A stretch of 64,000 bases of DNA from Roseobacter weihaiensis (GCF_020622345.1 NZ_JACNMO010000002.1:124001-188000); one strand, 5' to 3'. Shown: positions 42,595-51,314, counted from the first letter of the stretch. The notes: generated from the letters alone by a model not told the origin. A program made the numbers and translations.

Positions 42595-43257
42595 TTAGCT
42601 GGCGCGCTTGCGACGGCGCATCAGGCCCATGCCGCCAAGAGCGGACAGAAGCATGAAGCCAGCGGCTGGCAGTGGCACAGCTGTGACGTTGATGTTGTCG
42701 ATGCCCCAGCCGATGTTGCGTGTCCCGCCTGGTGTCGTACCAACGATTTGGACTTCATCAAACAGACCGCTGTAGGAAACGGTTACAACTTCCGCATCCA
42801 GTGTTGTGTCGTCTGAGGAAACCGTGATCGAGTCCACGAATGCGCCCATGTAGAAATATGAGAACACGAATGTTTCGTGGTTGCTGGTGTTGTTCGGACC
42901 ATCAATGTCAACGATGTCGAAAGACAGCGCCGCCAGATCTGTCCCGAAAGACAACGTCATGTCCGTGTTGCCGTTGAAATCACCCGTCAGGAAGATATCA
43001 CCGAAATCAACCGGAAAGGGGTTGGCGTTGTTCGGGCTGTCGTTTGGTACGAAGCCGTTTGAAGGACCGCCTGTCTTGACCAACTGCATGTCTTCTGTCG
43101 ACGTGAAGGTTATGCCTCCATTCGAGTAGGATGTTCCGACATTGGTCACATTCGGATCCGGGTTGAGGGGGGATTCGTTTTCGAAGTCAACCACAGCACC
43201 AAATGCCGCTGTTGTGGACATAGCGAAAATGCCCGCCAGAATACTTGCTTTATACAT
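42595..43257 (-). CDS. VPLPA-CTERM surface-sorted protein
   Basis: The 220-residue exported protein starts MYKASILAGIFAMSTTAAFG (signal peptide, AxA-type site near residue 20), has a beta-rich, Asp/Asn/Thr-rich mature domain (WGIDNINV, FDIVDIDG; the pattern of PEP-CTERM-type beta-sandwich proteins), and ends with VPLPAAGFMLLSALGG and a basic tail MRRRKRAS. This sorting signal (VPLPA motif, membrane helix, Arg/Lys cluster) is recognised by an exosortase. AAGGAGG precedes the ATG at 43257. It is a single-gene unit with its own terminator. No exosortase gene is in the window. Confidence 0.88.
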   Translation of the reverse strand: MYKASILAGIFAMSTTAAFGAVVDFENESPLNPDPNVTNVGTSYSNGGITFTSTEDMQLVKTGGPSNGFVPNDSPNNANPFPVDFGDIFLTGDFNGNTDMTLSFGTDLAALSFDIVDIDGPNNTSNHETFVFSYFYMGAFVDSITVSSDDTTLDAEVVTVSYSGLFDEVQIVGTTPGGTRNIGWGIDNINVTAVPLPAAGFMLLSALGGMGLMRRRKRAS

Positions 43258-43570
43258 ATTGCCTCCTTGGCAGAAAACGCGCCTTAACAAACGCAACTAG
43301 AACGTGCATCCCATTGATACAGTTTAATGTTTGATTAATATCTCTAAACGGCGCGGGGCTGTCCAGCGAATTTCCGCTTAATAAATTAAAAAGCTGGTAT
43401 TTCCCGTATAGGTTATGCAGATGACCCGATTCACGTCCAAATTTGGCCTAATTCTTCGGTATACTGATCCCCTGCCGGTGGAGTCTGACGCCACGTCACA
43501 AATTGATTCTGCCACCTTTACGTGTGCGGATAGCCTTGGCCGCCTGATCCGTGGTCCGCGCCGTTAACCT
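43258..43570. other. AT-rich intergenic region upstream of the VPLPA-CTERM gene
   Basis: This 313-base gap is more AT-rich than its neighbours (TTTAATGTTTGATTAATATC, AATAAATTAAAAAGC) and holds the promoter of the minus-strand VPLPA-CTERM gene. A plus-strand 50-codon frame runs through it (separate entry). No other signals were resolved. Confidence 0.5.
43415..43567 (+). CDS. Possible 50-residue ORF
   Basis: A frame from ATG 43415 to TAA 43567 encodes MQMTRFTSKFGLILRYTDPL through SLGRLIRGPRR: polar, basic, with one Cys and no membrane segment. There is no clear ribosome-binding site (only AGG three bases upstream) and no neighbouring gene on this strand. It ends three bases before the stop of the convergent CorC-like gene. 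It may be a chance frame or a regulator-like fragment; I do not recognise it. Confidence 0.25.
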   Translation: MQMTRFTSKFGLILRYTDPLPVESDATSQIDSATFTCADSLGRLIRGPRR

Positions 43571-44878
43571 TTAGAGGGGTCTTATCTTAAGCTCTGTGAT
43601 CCGGTTGCCATCCCGCGCGCAGACCTCGAAGCGGAAGCCATGAAAGGAAAAAACCTGACCCGTGGTCGGGATCATCTGGGCCTCGTGGATCACCAGCCCG
43701 GCAACCGTGTTGGCTTCCTCATCGGGCAGGTTCCAATCCGTGGCGCGGTTCAGGTCCCGAATGGTCATCGCTCCTTCGATCACATATTGCCCGTCATCGG
43801 TCGGTTGCAGAGTTTGCTCATCCAGCGGATCATGTTCATCGGTGATCTCGCCGACGATCTCTTCGAGGATGTCTTCCAGCGTGATGAGACCTTGCAGGGA
43901 GCCATATTCATCGACCACCAGCGCAAAATGGGTGCGCCTGCGCAAAAACTGGCGCATCTGCTCATCGAGGGTTGACGTCTCCGGCACGAAGTAGGGTTTC
44001 ATCGCCACATCGGAGAGTTTGAAGCTGCGCAGCTTTGACGCGTCGCCTTCGGGGCCGCCGATGATCTTGTACATCGCGCGCAGAAGATCCTTGGCGTGAA
44101 TGACTCCGATGATGTTTTCGGGATCGTCCTGAAAGACGGGCAGCCTTGTGTGGTTTGACTGCAGACACTGCTGCAGGATGTTCTCTGCCGCGTCGTCGGC
44201 ATTTATCATTTCGATGCCGGAACGATGCAGCATGATTTCCTCCACCACGCGCTCGTTCAAATCCAGCGCGCCGAGAATACGGTCTCGGTGCTCTTTCTCG
44301 ACCACCCCTTCGGAGTGCCCAAGGGTCAGGGCGCCCTCGATCTCTGCATGGACGTCGAGGATGTTGCTGTCGGGATCGATCGTAACCCCGAAGACCCGCA
44401 GCACCCCGCGCACCAGCAGACGGACTGCCGCCACGATCGGCGCAAAAACGGTCACCACCACGGAGATGGGCCGCGAGACAAGGCTCGCGGCCTTCTCCGA
44501 ATTGGTGATCGCGTAGGTCTTTGGCAGCACCTCGGCAAAGATCAGCACCAGAAGTGTCATGACCAGCGTGGCCAGCGCCACGCCGCTTTCCCCGAAGGCG
44601 CGGGTGAAGATCGAGGTCGCCAGCGAGGCGGCAAGAATGTTGACAAGGTTGTTGCCCAGCAGAACCGACCCGATCAGACGTTCGTTGTCTTCGGTGATCA
44701 GCAGCGCGCGCTCCGCCCCCTTGCTGCCCTTGTCGGCGATGGAGCGCAGCTTGCCGCGCGAGGCGGCGGTCAGCGCGGTCTCAGAGCCGGAGAAAAAGCC
44801 CGAAAGCACCAAGAGAAACAGAATTACGCCGGATGTGATCCAGAAAGTCGCGTCAAGCGTTGCAGTGGCCGTGTCCAT
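43571..44878 (-). CDS. HlyC/CorC-family CNNM membrane protein
   Basis: The 435-residue protein has a CNNM-type transmembrane domain (about residues 10-150: ILFLLVLSGFFSGSETALTA with the SGFFSGSETAL signature, and LLVLIFAEVLPKTYAI), a paired CBS domain (about 205-340; TRLPVFQDDPENIIGVIHAK and ALVVDEYGSLQGLITLEDIL), and the C-terminal CorC_HlyC domain (EEANTVAGLVIHEA). These proteins are linked to Mg2+/Co2+ transport and magnesium homeostasis. The ATG at 44878 has GAGG 11 bases upstream; the frame extends to 44938. It diverges from the phosphoesterase-like gene by 73 bases. Confidence 0.88.
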   Translation of the reverse strand: MDTATATLDATFWITSGVILFLLVLSGFFSGSETALTAASRGKLRSIADKGSKGAERALLITEDNERLIGSVLLGNNLVNILAASLATSIFTRAFGESGVALATLVMTLLVLIFAEVLPKTYAITNSEKAASLVSRPISVVVTVFAPIVAAVRLLVRGVLRVFGVTIDPDSNILDVHAEIEGALTLGHSEGVVEKEHRDRILGALDLNERVVEEIMLHRSGIEMINADDAAENILQQCLQSNHTRLPVFQDDPENIIGVIHAKDLLRAMYKIIGGPEGDASKLRSFKLSDVAMKPYFVPETSTLDEQMRQFLRRRTHFALVVDEYGSLQGLITLEDILEEIVGEITDEHDPLDEQTLQPTDDGQYVIEGAMTIRDLNRATDWNLPDEEANTVAGLVIHEAQMIPTTGQVFSFHGFRFEVCARDGNRITELKIRPL

Positions 44879-44951
44879 TTGGGAGGATACCTCTAAAAGT
44901 GATGTCCATGGTATGGGCACGTCCGAGGTGTCATTCAAGAGAGGAGCGCTG

Positions 44952-45767
44952 ATGCATCGCGATCTGGGGGTTATTGACGGCGCTCTGTTGCTGTTTGGTG
45001 GGCCCTATTCGAATCTTCAGGCAATGCAGGCCGTGATGGAGATCGCGCGGGATCTTGGCATCTCCGGGCGCAACATGATCTGCACCGGTGATGTGGTGGC
45101 CTATGCGGGCGATCCCGCGCCGACGGTGGCTCTGGTGCGTGAAAGCGGTGCCACCGTCGTGGCTGGCAACTGCGAAAAGCAACTGGCGCAAGGGGCGCTG
45201 GACTGCGGATGCGGTTTTGAGGAGGGGTCCGCCTGTGATCTGCTCAGCGCGGGGTGGTACAGTGTTGCGAGCGCCCAGATCGGCCCCGCCGACCGGGCCT
45301 GGATGGCGGGGTGCCCCGATCTGGTCAGTTTCCGGCATCAGGGCGCGCGCTACGCGGTGATCCACGGCGGGGTGTCGGATATTGCGCGGTTTATCTGGCC
45401 CAGCACCGCCCGGACGGTCTTTGAGCAGGAATGGGCACTCATAGAAGAGCGCATCGGCCCGGTGGATCATGTCATCGCCGGGCACAGCGGTCTGCCGTTT
45501 ATCCGCCAGCTTGGGGCGGGCCGCTGGATCAATCCGGGTGTCATCGGGATGCCGCCGCACGATGGGGCGCAACAGACGCGATACGGCGTGTTGGACGGCG
45601 GCGAGGTTCTGATCCACCGGCTGAGCTATGATGTGGAGGCCGCCCATGCCGCGATGCTGCGGGCGGGACTCAATCAGGGCTATCACACCGCGTTGCGCAG
45701 TGGCTACTGGCCGTCCGAGGAGGTATTGCCTGCCGAATTACGCGCGTCGTCCCTGGCCAGGGGGTGA
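44952..45767 (+). CDS. Metallophosphoesterase-like protein with altered metal ligands
   Basis: The 271-residue protein has the outline of calcineurin-like phosphoesterases (YfcE/MJ0936 size class), with TGDVVAYAGDPAPTVALVRE (GDxx), VVAGNCEKQLA in place of GNHD/E, YAVIHGGV, and VIAGHSGLPF in place of GHTH. The first motif DxH is replaced by LLLFGGPYSNLQAM. Several metal ligands are therefore changed (D, H to G, Y; H to C; H to G), so it may use a different metal set or be catalytically dead. An AGAGGAG site precedes the ATG at 44952. It converges on xerD with a 64-base overlap. Confidence 0.8.
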   Translation: MHRDLGVIDGALLLFGGPYSNLQAMQAVMEIARDLGISGRNMICTGDVVAYAGDPAPTVALVRESGATVVAGNCEKQLAQGALDCGCGFEEGSACDLLSAGWYSVASAQIGPADRAWMAGCPDLVSFRHQGARYAVIHGGVSDIARFIWPSTARTVFEQEWALIEERIGPVDHVIAGHSGLPFIRQLGAGRWINPGVIGMPPHDGAQQTRYGVLDGGEVLIHRLSYDVEAAHAAMLRAGLNQGYHTALRSGYWPSEEVLPAELRASSLARG

Positions 45768-46678
45768 TGGGTCAGGACCAGTTCTGACAACCGGGCCTCC
45801 AGCACATGGGTATAGATTTCGGTGGTGGCCACATCCGCGTGGCCCAGCAGCGTCTGGATCGACCGCAAATCGGCCCCATTGGCCAGAAGATGCGTGGCAA
45901 AGGCATGTCTGAGCGTGTGCGGGGTCACCTTGTCGGGACTCACACCTGCGGTGACGGCGAATTCCTTGATGAGCAGGTAAAACCGGTGCCGGGTCAGATG
46001 CCCGGAAGTGCCCCGCGAGGCAAACAGGAATTTGGAGGGCGCGCGCCCCTTGGCCTTTTGATCGGCGGCGGTGGCGTCCCAGACCTCGATCCAGGCGGCA
46101 AGGGCGGTGCGCGCGGGCGGCGAGAGCGGCACCATCCGTTCCTTGCCGCCCTTGCCGCGGATCAGAAGCATGCGGGGGTCGCCGCGCGCGGCGGAGACCG
46201 GCAGGCTGACAAGCTCCGTCACGCGCATGCCGGTGGCGTAAAGCAGTTCCATCAGGCAGATGTTGCGGAGGCGATCCGAGGTGTTGCGGCCGGAGCTGCG
46301 CGCAGCCTCCAGCAGCCTGTCGACTTCTTCTTCCGAAAGGGTTTTGGGCAGTTTCCTGTCGCGCCCCGGTCCCATGATCTGAAGGGCAGGGTTGTCGTCG
46401 CGCCAGCCTTCTTCAAAGGCAAAGCGGTAGAGCTGTTTGATGGCCGAAAGCCTGCGGGCGCGTGTCGCCCGTGACAACCCCTGCGCGTCGCAGGCGATCA
46501 GATAGGCCTCCACATCCGCTTGTGTCACGGCGTGAAATTGTGCGGCGCGGTGGTCCAGCCAGGCTTCAAAATCCTTCAGATCCCGACCATAGGCCAGAAG
46601 CGTGTTGCGGGCGGCCCCCAGCTCAGCGGCCTGCGCCTCCAGAAAGGCGGAAATCCAATGGGGGCCGGCAGCCGTCAA
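45704..46678 (-). CDS. xerD: Tyrosine recombinase XerD
   Basis: XerD with XerC resolves chromosome dimers at dif during division. The 324-residue protein has the N-terminal SAM-like domain (WISAFLEAQAAELGAARNTL) and the catalytic set Arg152 (ATGMRVTELV), Lys176 (GKGGKER), His254 and Arg257 (HTLRHAFATHL), His280 (LLGHADVATTEIYTH) and nucleophile Tyr289. Length and the LGHADVATTEIYTHV signature fit the Xer family better than integrases. It is encoded by the core chromosome, not next to an att site. It follows the 512-residue exported protein with a four-base overlap. Confidence 0.93.
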   Translation of the reverse strand: MTAAGPHWISAFLEAQAAELGAARNTLLAYGRDLKDFEAWLDHRAAQFHAVTQADVEAYLIACDAQGLSRATRARRLSAIKQLYRFAFEEGWRDDNPALQIMGPGRDRKLPKTLSEEEVDRLLEAARSSGRNTSDRLRNICLMELLYATGMRVTELVSLPVSAARGDPRMLLIRGKGGKERMVPLSPPARTALAAWIEVWDATAADQKAKGRAPSKFLFASRGTSGHLTRHRFYLLIKEFAVTAGVSPDKVTPHTLRHAFATHLLANGADLRSIQTLLGHADVATTEIYTHVLEARLSELVLTHHPLARDDARNSAGNTSSDGQ

Positions 46679-48216
46679 CTGTAGCGTTCCAGCAAAAGCG
46701 TTTGCAGGGCCGCGCGGCGCACGGTGTCCTCCAGCCCCAGCGCCCGCAGGGTGGCCAGCGCCTGCGTCAGGGCCAGCGGATCCCCCGCCGCGCCGTCATC
46801 GAGCAGGGTCAGCGCGCGCAGGAGCGCCTCTCCCATGCGTCCGTTGCGGGCCATCTCCATCAGGTCCCGCCGGGCGTTTTGCACGTCAAAGCCTGCGAGG
46901 ATCGCGGCGCGTATGGGGTCCTCTGCCGTCAGCCCCTCAACCTGACCCGCGGCAATTCCGGACAGAAACGCGGGCACCCCGTTTTGCGCGGCAACCTGGG
47001 CGTAGGACGCTGACAGCAAAGCCATGGATTGCGCAATCTCTGCCGGTTTTCCTGTCAGCGGGTACCGCATCAGCGCCTCGGCAAAGAGGTCGGAAAAGAT
47101 CAGCTCGAGGCCCGCGGCCTGCATCGCGCCCCATGCGGGGGGCAGGCTTTTGGCGATGGCGTCGGTTGAACGGGTGCGCAGGGCCGTCTCAAACCGCTGC
47201 ACGGCGCGGGCCCGGTCCCAGACCCCGCCCGAGGCCGCGGGCTGGCGCGCCGTGTAAAGACCCAGCAGCCGGTTGGCCGGCAGCACGCCGGTCACCGCCA
47301 GACGCTCGGCGGCTTCGAGCTGTGGTTTCCACCCGGCCAGATCGCGTAGATCGGCCACCGCATAGGCCCGCGGCAGGGTGCCGGTTGGCATCGGCTCACC
47401 AATCGCCTCATGCAGCCGGAACAACAGCGGGGACATGTGGTCGGGCCGGGGCAGGGGGGCGGCATCCTCATAGGCTTCGGCGTGCAGAAACCGCTCCAGC
47501 GCGGCGGCTTCCGCGTCTGGCAGGGCGTCCAGTGAGCGCCCGGTGTCAAAGAGCAGCGCCGCCGTGGGCCAGTCGCCCTGCCGCGCAGCACAAAATGTCC
47601 GGTGTCCGAGCGAAGGGGCCAGATGCGGGTGTGCGGCCAGAATGGCACAGGCCCGGTCTTCTGCACCGGTCAGCAGGGCCACATCCATATAGGCCGAGAA
47701 ATGGGCCACATCGCGGGTCACATCTGCCTGTTCCAGCAAGGCCATTGCCGGGTCCGGCGCGCCGAAACGCATCAGGGCGTCCACCCGGGCAAGGGTCAGC
47801 AGATCTTCGCCCTCGACATCCGCGCCGGGGCCCTCCGCCTCCGTCAGCAAGACTGTGAAAAGTAATGCCTGCGCCGCCGGCAACCTGAAATCGGCCAGCG
47901 CGTCTAGCTGCCCCTTGAGGGTCTCGGCCATGCTGCCCGACCACAGCCCTTCGGGCAGGCCGGTGACCGATGCCGGCACCAGGCCGATGATCCGCCGGGC
48001 CTCTTCGCTCAGCGGGCTCACCGTCACCTCCGGCGCCAAGGCACCGGGGCTGACCGGTGGCTCGAACGTCCTTTGTGGGAGGGCCGAGGTGATCGCGGGC
48101 TGGTCGGGATTGCGTTTGACCCAATCGATGACCGACAGCGGTTGCTCTTGTGCGGCGGCTGCAAAACCGACCCCGCAGAGCACGCCGCAGAGATATGAAA
48201 GAGGTTTAATTCGCAT
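46675..48216 (-). CDS. Large exported protein of unknown function
   Basis: The 513-residue frame starts MRIKPLSYLCGVLCGVGFAA with a signal peptide cleaved near AAAAQE. The mature region is Ala/Leu-rich and helical, with repeating pairs of helices reminiscent of a tetratricopeptide solenoid (for example ALLEQADVTRDVAHF, LPRAYAVADLRDLAGW, MARNGRMGEALLRALTLLDD). No catalytic motif was recognised. It starts inside the stop region of the 49-residue membrane protein upstream and overlaps xerD by four bases, so the three are coupled. Confidence 0.8.
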   Translation of the reverse strand: MRIKPLSYLCGVLCGVGFAAAAQEQPLSVIDWVKRNPDQPAITSALPQRTFEPPVSPGALAPEVTVSPLSEEARRIIGLVPASVTGLPEGLWSGSMAETLKGQLDALADFRLPAAQALLFTVLLTEAEGPGADVEGEDLLTLARVDALMRFGAPDPAMALLEQADVTRDVAHFSAYMDVALLTGAEDRACAILAAHPHLAPSLGHRTFCAARQGDWPTAALLFDTGRSLDALPDAEAAALERFLHAEAYEDAAPLPRPDHMSPLLFRLHEAIGEPMPTGTLPRAYAVADLRDLAGWKPQLEAAERLAVTGVLPANRLLGLYTARQPAASGGVWDRARAVQRFETALRTRSTDAIAKSLPPAWGAMQAAGLELIFSDLFAEALMRYPLTGKPAEIAQSMALLSASYAQVAAQNGVPAFLSGIAAGQVEGLTAEDPIRAAILAGFDVQNARRDLMEMARNGRMGEALLRALTLLDDGAAGDPLALTQALATLRALGLEDTVRRAALQTLLLERYS

Positions 48217-48355
48217 CCAGCGTGACAGGTGTTCGGTTTTCGGTTTGGGGCGCGGAAAAATCGACCCCGAAGAAGGGCCCGACATAGGCATAGCCCGCCA
48301 GCGCGATCATTCCGATGACCGCAAGAAAGATCAGAAATTTGAAGAGCCGAAACAT
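48206..48355 (-). CDS. 49-residue single-helix membrane protein overlapping the next gene
   Basis: Reading the minus strand from ATG 48355 gives MFRLFKFLIFLAVIGMIALA, a membrane helix with a basic N-terminus, followed by GYAYVGPFFGVDFSAPQ and a polar tail ending TLDAN. AAAGGCAG lies eight bases upstream. The last 11 bases (48206-48216) overlap the start of the 512-residue exported protein in another frame, a clear sign of translational coupling. It is divergent from aroK across 78 bases. Function unknown. Confidence 0.72.
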   Translation of the reverse strand: MFRLFKFLIFLAVIGMIALAGYAYVGPFFGVDFSAPQTENRTPVTLDAN

Positions 48356-48433
48356 AATACTGCCTTTTGTGCCTGCCGTTTTTCTTTAAGATATATATGG
48401 CCTTTCTACCAATATCACGTCATTCAAGCGATT

Positions 48434-49027
48434 ATGAGCGAAATTGAGCAATCTGCGGCCGAAACCGGTCAAACACACAGATTTGTGTTGAAAAAGACAA
48501 TCGTCATGGTCGGCATGATGGGCGCGGGCAAGACGGCTGTGGGCCGGGCGCTGGCGCAGCTTCTGGGGGTGGCGTTTCTCGATTCGGATCACGAGATCGA
48601 GGAGGCCGCCAATATGACCGTCCCCGAGATTTTTGCCCGCGATGGCGAGGCGTTCTTCCGGGCCCGCGAGAGCGAAGTGATCAATCGGCTCCTGGGCGGG
48701 GCGGCCTGTGTGCTGTCCACCGGCGGCGGGGCGTTTCTATCGCCCGTGAACCGGCGCGCGATTTCGCAAAAGGGGGTGTCGGTCTGGCTTGATGCGGATA
48801 TCAAGCTGTTGTGGAATCGCGTGAAACATCGCGACACCCGTCCGCTTTTGCGCACGCAGGACCCCGAGGCGACGCTGACCAAGCTGTTTGAGGCCCGCGT
48901 GCCGGAGTATGCCAAGGCCGATCTGCGCGTGCCCTGCGCACCGCCGGTGGCCATCGACAAGATGGCGCTGCGGGTGGCGGAGGTTTTGCTCGCCCGCCCC
49001 GATGTTCTGGAGAAATCAGATGCGTGA
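48434..49027 (+). CDS. aroK: Shikimate kinase
   Basis: The 197-residue protein has an 18-residue N-terminal extension, then IVMVGMMGAGKTAVGRALAQ (Walker A, GxxGxGK[T/S]), LDSDHEIEEAANMTVPEIFA with the shikimate-binding Asp and EGExxFR-type region FARDGEAFFRARE, and LSTGGGAFLS (GGG motif). It phosphorylates shikimate in chorismate synthesis. It overlaps aroB by eight bases and is coupled to it. The start lacks a strong ribosome-binding site, so a later in-frame start cannot be excluded. Confidence 0.93.
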   Translation: MSEIEQSAAETGQTHRFVLKKTIVMVGMMGAGKTAVGRALAQLLGVAFLDSDHEIEEAANMTVPEIFARDGEAFFRARESEVINRLLGGAACVLSTGGGAFLSPVNRRAISQKGVSVWLDADIKLLWNRVKHRDTRPLLRTQDPEATLTKLFEARVPEYAKADLRVPCAPPVAIDKMALRVAEVLLARPDVLEKSDA

Positions 49028-50135
49028 AACCGTCCATGTCGATTTGCCCGGTCGCGCCTATGACGTGCTGATCGGGCCGGGGCTGATTGCGGAGGCCGGC
49101 GCGCAGATCGCGCCGCTGCTGACGCGGCCAAGGGTTGCCGTTCTGACCGATGAGCGTGTGGCCGAGCTGCATCTGACCGCCCTTGAGGCCGGGTTGGCGG
49201 CGGCAGGGATTACCATGCAGGCGCTACGCTTGCCCGCCGGAGAGGCCACCAAATCCTGGCGGCCGCTGGAGGGGTCGGTCGGCTGGCTCCTCGACCAGAA
49301 GGTGGAGCGGGGCGACATCGTTGTGGCCTTTGGCGGGGGTGTGATCGGTGATCTTGCAGGCTTTGCCGCCGCCATCCTGCGCCGGGGAGTGCGGTTCGTG
49401 CAGATCCCGACCTCCCTCTTGGCGCAGGTCGACAGCTCCGTGGGCGGCAAGACCGGGATCAACGCAGCCCAGGGCAAGAACCTGATCGGCGCCTTCCATC
49501 AACCCAGCCTCGTGCTGGCCGACACCGATACTCTGGGCACGCTGACCCCGCGTGATTTTCTGGCCGGATATGGCGAGGTGGTCAAATACGGCCTGCTTGG
49601 GGACGCTGACTTCTTTGCCTGGCTCGAAGAGCAGGGACCGGTTCTGGCGGCGGGCGATCTGTCCGCGCGTGTCGAGGCCGTGCGCCGGTCGGTGCAGATG
49701 AAAGCCGACATCGTGGCGCGGGACGAGACGGAGCAGGGCGACCGCGGCCTGTTGAACCTCGGGCACACCTTTGGCCATGCGCTGGAGGCAGCGACGGGCT
49801 ATTCTGACCGGCTGTTGCATGGCGAAGGCGTGGCGATCGGCTGTGCCATGGCGTTTGAGTTGTCCGCGCGCATGGGGCTTTGTGCGCAGGAATGCCCCAG
49901 CCGGGTGCGTGCGCACCTGAGCGATATGGGCATGAAAACCGACCTGCGTGATATTCCCGGCGATCTGCCCGATGCGGAGGCTCTGCTTGCGCTGATGGGA
50001 CAGGACAAGAAGGTGGTGCAGGGTCAGTTGAGGTTCATTCTGGCGCGCGGCATTGGGGAGGCTTTTGTCACCGCCGATGTGGCCGCAAATGACGTTCTGG
50101 GCGTTCTGAACGATGCTTTGGATCAGCGAATATAG
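49020..50135 (+). CDS. aroB: 3-dehydroquinate synthase
   Basis: The 371-residue protein has the dehydroquinate synthase hallmarks: VVAFGGGVIGDLAGFAAAIL (NAD-binding), IPTSLLAQVDSSVGGKTGIN with the substrate loop, GYGEVVKYGLLGD, NLGHTFGHALEAATGY (metal ligand His) and HGEGVAIGCAMAFE (second His). It closes the shikimate ring from DAHP with NAD+ and a divalent metal. It starts inside the last codons of aroK. Confidence 0.95.
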   Translation: MRETVHVDLPGRAYDVLIGPGLIAEAGAQIAPLLTRPRVAVLTDERVAELHLTALEAGLAAAGITMQALRLPAGEATKSWRPLEGSVGWLLDQKVERGDIVVAFGGGVIGDLAGFAAAILRRGVRFVQIPTSLLAQVDSSVGGKTGINAAQGKNLIGAFHQPSLVLADTDTLGTLTPRDFLAGYGEVVKYGLLGDADFFAWLEEQGPVLAAGDLSARVEAVRRSVQMKADIVARDETEQGDRGLLNLGHTFGHALEAATGYSDRLLHGEGVAIGCAMAFELSARMGLCAQECPSRVRAHLSDMGMKTDLRDIPGDLPDAEALLALMGQDKKVVQGQLRFILARGIGEAFVTADVAANDVLGVLNDALDQRI

Positions 50136-50159
50136 CGTGCCGGGGATCACCCCTGCGGG

Positions 50160-50597
50160 TCAGGGGGGACGCAGGACCATCGCGAATTTATCTTCTGCCG
50201 AAAATCCCGCGGCTTCGTAAAAGCCCTTTGCGCCCCGCTTCCGGCCCGTCATCAGCATCAGCTTATAGGCGTTGCGGGCCCAGGCCATATCGGCGGCAGC
50301 ATGCAGAAGCGCCTTGCCCAACCCCCGATGCCGGAACTCCCGCGCGGTCACCACGTTTTCGATCAACCCGTAAGGGCGCCCGCCCCAGGTGACATTGGGC
50401 ATAAGATGCAAGGTGACCATCGCGCGCGGCTGCTGATCCACCTCTGCCCCGAGGACCGTGGTGCCGGGGTGATGCAAAACGGCCCTGAAAGCGGCGACGT
50501 CCTGTGTCTCAGGGCCGAATGTCAGTGTATTATAGAGTACCAGAGCTGCCGCTGTGTCCGCCTCTGTCAAAGGCCGGATCAGCGGCAGCCCTGGCAT
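50160..50597 (-). CDS. GNAT-family N-acetyltransferase
   Basis: The 145-residue protein has LIRPLTEADTAAALVLYNTL at the N-terminus, VVTAREFRHRGLGKALLHAA (acetyl-CoA motif R-H-R-G-L-G-K) and LMTGRKRGAKGFYEAAGF near the C-terminus. The R-x-x-G-x-G/A motif and FYEAAGF end are typical of small-molecule GNATs. It overlaps the ssb stop by one base in TGATG and would be co-transcribed downstream of ssb. Acceptor unknown. Confidence 0.85.
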   Translation of the reverse strand: MPGLPLIRPLTEADTAAALVLYNTLTFGPETQDVAAFRAVLHHPGTTVLGAEVDQQPRAMVTLHLMPNVTWGGRPYGLIENVVTAREFRHRGLGKALLHAAADMAWARNAYKLMLMTGRKRGAKGFYEAAGFSAEDKFAMVLRPP

Positions 50598-51094
50598 CAG
50601 AAGGGGATTTCGTCGTCCAGATCACGGGAGGGTGTCGGGCTGGGAGAGCCGTCGCCGCCGCCATAGCTGTCACCGCCCCGGTCGTCATAGCCCGATGACT
50701 GGCCGCCGCCGCCGTATCCGCCGCCCCCGCTGCCACCGCCATCGCGTCCGTCCAGCATGGTCAGCGTCCCGCCATAGCCCTGCAAGACCACTTCAGTGGA
50801 ATAGCGGTCCTGACCGGATTGATCCTGCCATTTGCGGGTTTGCAACTGGCCCTCGATGTACACCTTGGAGCCCTTGCGCAGATATTGTTCGGCCACGCGC
50901 ACCAGACCTTCCTGAAAGATCGCAACCGAGTGCCATTCGGTGCGCTCTTTCCGCTCGCCTGTGTTGCGGTCTTTCCAGGTCTCGGAGGTTGCGATCCGCA
51001 GATTGCAAACCTTGCCACCGTTCTGAAAGCTGCGCACCTCAGGGTCACGCCCCAGGTTGCCGATGAGAATTACCTTGTTGACTGAGCCGGCCAT
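50597..51094 (-). CDS. ssb: Single-stranded DNA-binding protein
   Basis: The 165-residue protein has the OB-fold core ([56 protein letters not shown]), a Gly/Ser-rich disordered linker and the acidic C-terminal tip DLDDEIPF that binds partner proteins of replication and repair. It coats single-stranded DNA. GGGGGAGG precedes the ATG at 51094; an upstream frame extension is antisense to nothing known and was not used. A GNAT gene follows with a one-base overlap. Confidence 0.95.
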   Translation of the reverse strand: MAGSVNKVILIGNLGRDPEVRSFQNGGKVCNLRIATSETWKDRNTGERKERTEWHSVAIFQEGLVRVAEQYLRKGSKVYIEGQLQTRKWQDQSGQDRYSTEVVLQGYGGTLTMLDGRDGGGSGGGGYGGGGQSSGYDDRGGDSYGGGDGSPSPTPSRDLDDEIPF

Positions 51095-51314
51095 CGTGCC
51101 TCCCCCTTGATCCTTTTCTGGTCGCGCGCCTGGTGGCCTGCTGGCCTCCGAATCCAAACCGCCGACGATTTGGCTCAACTTATACTGGCTCCGAGGGGTT
51201 TGAAACGGGTAATGAAGACCCCGGCGGCGCTTTGCGTTTCCGCACGCGGAAGGGCTGGCAAAAACACACAGAATTGCTATGGTCGCGCCACGATGAGGCA
51301 TGTGGGTCTGGGTG

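Noticed and set aside
44225-44896. 223-codon plus-strand frame antisense to the CorC-like gene
   Set aside because: Shadow of the CorC-like gene, which has the SGFFSGSETAL and CBS motifs on the minus strand.
45704-46678. Considered whether the tyrosine recombinase marks an integrated element
   Set aside because: Its signature and length fit chromosomal XerD, and no att repeat, tRNA truncation or cargo genes are near.
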